Source: CAVLCC01 sp963624975
GTDB taxonomy: Bacteria; Actinomycetota; Coriobacteriia; Coriobacteriales; CADBOM01
DNA length: 16,721 bases
NCBI GenBank assembly: GCA_963624975.1
Contig: CAVFRF010000068.1
Location: 1-16,721 of the forward strand
Direction of reading: 5' to 3'
Below, piece by piece: positions 15,287 through 16,721 of the stretch. The notes under the pieces are model-generated. The model ran no database searches and was not told the DNA's origin. It saw nothing but the letters and a program-made list of their open reading frames with translations. The first letter of the stretch is position 1. The number at the start of each line of letters is the position of its first letter. The position numbers and the translations under genes are program-made.

Positions 15287-15373
15287 GCGGGCGTGGCGGA
15301 ATTGGCAGACGCGTAGGCTTCAGGTGCCTATGGGCTTCGGCTCGTGAAGGTTCAAGTCCTTTCGCCCGCACCA
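15287..15373 (+). tRNA. tRNA-Leu (anticodon CAG), reads CTG
   Basis: An 87-base class II tRNA. The acceptor stem GCGGGCG (15287-15293) pairs perfectly with CGCCCGC (15363-15369), with discriminator A15370 and encoded CCA 15371-15373. The anticodon stem TAGGC/GCCTA encloses TTCAGGT with anticodon CAG at 15321-15323. A long variable arm (around 15331-15346) and the T loop TTCAAGT follow, as expected for leucine. CTG is the dominant leucine codon in the neighbouring genes, so this should be a major isoacceptor. A terminator follows 13 bases after the CCA end. Confidence 0.97.
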
Positions 15374-15386
15374 AAGCGAACCTTAT

Positions 15387-15418
15387 ATGGCGTCCCGCGA
15401 AAACGGGGCGCCATTTTT
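15387..15418 (+). terminator. Rho-independent terminator between tRNA-Leu and serS
   Basis: ATGGCGTCCCG (15387-15397) pairs with CGGGGCGCCAT (15404-15414) through eleven pairs including one T-G wobble, with a CGAAAA loop and a run of five T at 15414-15418. It should end the tRNA-Leu transcript. It stands only 38 bases before the serS start. Confidence 0.88.
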
Positions 15419-15456
15419 GTAAGAGCTGCAGATTCGCGATTCTAGGAGGAAACCCG

Positions 15457-16721
15457 ATGCTCGATGCCAAGTACGTACGCGAGAACCTCGACGCGGTGAC
15501 CGAGGCCATGAGGCTTCGCAACTTCACCGCATTCGATCCGCAGGCCTTCACCAGCTTGGACTCCAGGAGGCGCGAGCTGATCGGCAAGGTCGAGGCTCTG
15601 CAGGCTCAGCGCAACTCGTCTTCCAAGGAAATCGGCAAGCTCATGGGCGCCGGCCAGAAGGACGAGGCCGAGGCCAAGAAGGCCGAGGTCAAGGAGGTCA
15701 ACGCGCAGATCGATACCCTGAGCACGGAGCTTTCGGAGGTCGAGGAGGCGCTCTCCAAGATCCTCATGGGCACGCCCAACATCCCGCACGAGTCGGTGCC
15801 CGCGGGCAAGGACGACAGCGAGAACGTGGAGTGCAGGCGCTGGGGCACCCCGCGCGAGTTCGACTTCGAGATGAAGCCGCACTGGGACCTGGGTCCCGAG
15901 CTGGGCATCATCGACTTCGAGAGGGCCGTCAAGCTCACGCAGGCCAGGTTCATCCTGCTCGGCGGCCAGGGCGCGATGCTCGAGCGCGCGCTCATCAACT
16001 TCATGATCAACACCCACCTGTCGCGTGGCTTCAAGGAGTGGTGGTGCCCGGTGATGGCCAACGCCGAGACGCTCACCGGCACGGGCCAGCTCCCCAAGTT
16101 CGAGGACGACCTGTTCAAGACCACCGGCGGGCTGTACCTCATCCCCACCGCCGAGGTGGTGCTCACCAACATACATAGGGGAGAGACGCTGGCGGAGGAG
16201 ACGCTGCCGCGCAAGTACTGCGCCTTTACCCCGTGCTTCCGCGAGGAGGCGGGCAGCGCCGGCCGCGACACGCGTGGCCTGATCCGCGTGCACGAGTTCG
16301 ACAAGGTGGAGATGGTGAAGTTCGCCACCCCCGAGACCTCCTACGACGAGCTGGAGCTGATGGTGCAGAGCGCCGAGAACATCCTGCAGCTGCTGGGCCT
16401 GCCCTACAGGGTCGTGACGCTGTGCACCGGCGACATCGGCTTCTCGGCTGCCAAGACCTACGACCTGGAGGTGTGGCTGCCTTCGTACAACGACTACAAG
16501 GAGATCTCGTCGTGCTCTTGCTGCGGCGACTTCCAGGCGAGGCGCGCCAACATCAAGTACAAGAAGGCCGACGGCAAGGGCACCGCGTATCTGCACACGC
16601 TCAACGGTTCGGGCTTGGCCGTGGGCCGCACCATGGCCGCCATCATCGAGAACTACCAGCAGGCCGACGGCACCATCAAGGTGCCCGAGGTGCTGGTGCC
16701 CTACATGAACGCCATCGAGAC
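15457..16721 (+). CDS. serS: Serine-tRNA ligase (3' partial)
   Basis: The frame from ATG 15457 is open to the window end, 421 complete codons; bacterial SerRS is usually about 420-430 residues, so only a few are missing. It charges tRNA-Ser with serine, and tRNA-Sec where present. The N-terminal part (about 30-100) is a charged helical stretch typical of the tRNA-binding coiled-coil arm. The class II core shows TGTGQLPKF, the serine-recognising TAE segment, motif 2 FREEAGSAGRDTRG (R262), and motif 3 with SGLAVGRT (R391), which bind ATP. The start is clear: TAGGAGGA at 15443-15450, six bases before the ATG. It follows the tRNA-Leu terminator closely, and no separate promoter is evident. Confidence 0.97.
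   Translation, partial: MLDAKYVRENLDAVTEAMRLRNFTAFDPQAFTSLDSRRRELIGKVEALQAQRNSSSKEIGKLMGAGQKDEAEAKKAEVKEVNAQIDTLSTELSEVEEALSKILMGTPNIPHESVPAGKDDSENVECRRWGTPREFDFEMKPHWDLGPELGIIDFERAVKLTQARFILLGGQGAMLERALINFMINTHLSRGFKEWWCPVMANAETLTGTGQLPKFEDDLFKTTGGLYLIPTAEVVLTNIHRGETLAEETLPRKYCAFTPCFREEAGSAGRDTRGLIRVHEFDKVEMVKFATPETSYDELELMVQSAENILQLLGLPYRVVTLCTGDIGFSAAKTYDLEVWLPSYNDYKEISSCSCCGDFQARRANIKYKKADGKGTAYLHTLNGSGLAVGRTMAAIIENYQQADGTIKVPEVLVPYMNAIE

Noticed and set aside
15374..15456. T-box or other riboswitch leader upstream of serS
   Set aside because: Only 83 bases separate the tRNA end from serS, and they are filled by a simple terminator hairpin and the ribosome site; no T-box motif is present.

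Overview
The window is GC-rich (clearly above 60% by eye). Its gene content and order point to an actinomycete-type bacterium (Actinomycetota). The layout fits the Coriobacteriia (Eggerthella/Slackia-like) best, but that class-level placement is inference from gene fusions and order, not from a search. I see no mobile element, CRISPR array or prophage; this looks like core chromosome.

Left part, plus strand (1-5550): the 3' portion of a DinG-type gene in which a DnaQ-like exonuclease is joined to an XPD/DinG helicase; purD (purine synthesis); a class I gamma-type aspartate aminotransferase; and tRNA-Arg(CCT) with a strong intrinsic terminator. A second hairpin just downstream faces the other way and closes the long minus-strand operon that converges here.

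Central part, minus strand (15104 down to 5575): six co-directional genes, read in the order multi-membrane Ser/Thr kinase, fhaA, fhaB, PP2C phosphatase (pstP), a single-polypeptide RodA/FtsW-penicillin-binding-protein fusion, and a PASTA-domain Ser/Thr kinase (pknB). Apart from the first gene, this is the mycobacterial fhaA-fhaB-pstP-rodA-pbpA-pknA-pknB cluster with rodA and pbpA fused and only one kinase at the distal end. It carries a complete phospho-signalling circuit (two kinases, one phosphatase, two phosphothreonine-reading FHA proteins) next to the peptidoglycan polymerase/transpeptidase that such circuits control. Genes two to six overlap or lie within about 55 bases of each other, and four of the six begin with TTG behind a Shine-Dalgarno sequence.

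Right part, plus strand (15287-16721): tRNA-Leu(CAG), an intrinsic terminator, and serS (seryl-tRNA synthetase), which runs off the window only a few codons before its expected end. A divergent intergenic region of about 180 bases (15105-15286) must hold the promoters of the kinase operon and of tRNA-Leu.

The most unusual items are the first kinase (HLD instead of HRD, a long acidic activation-loop insertion, and a C-terminal domain of many membrane segments with two CxxC motifs), the natural SEDS-bPBP fusion, and a threefold TTSVL-like repeat in the PknB linker that resembles a phosphothreonine docking site for FHA domains.
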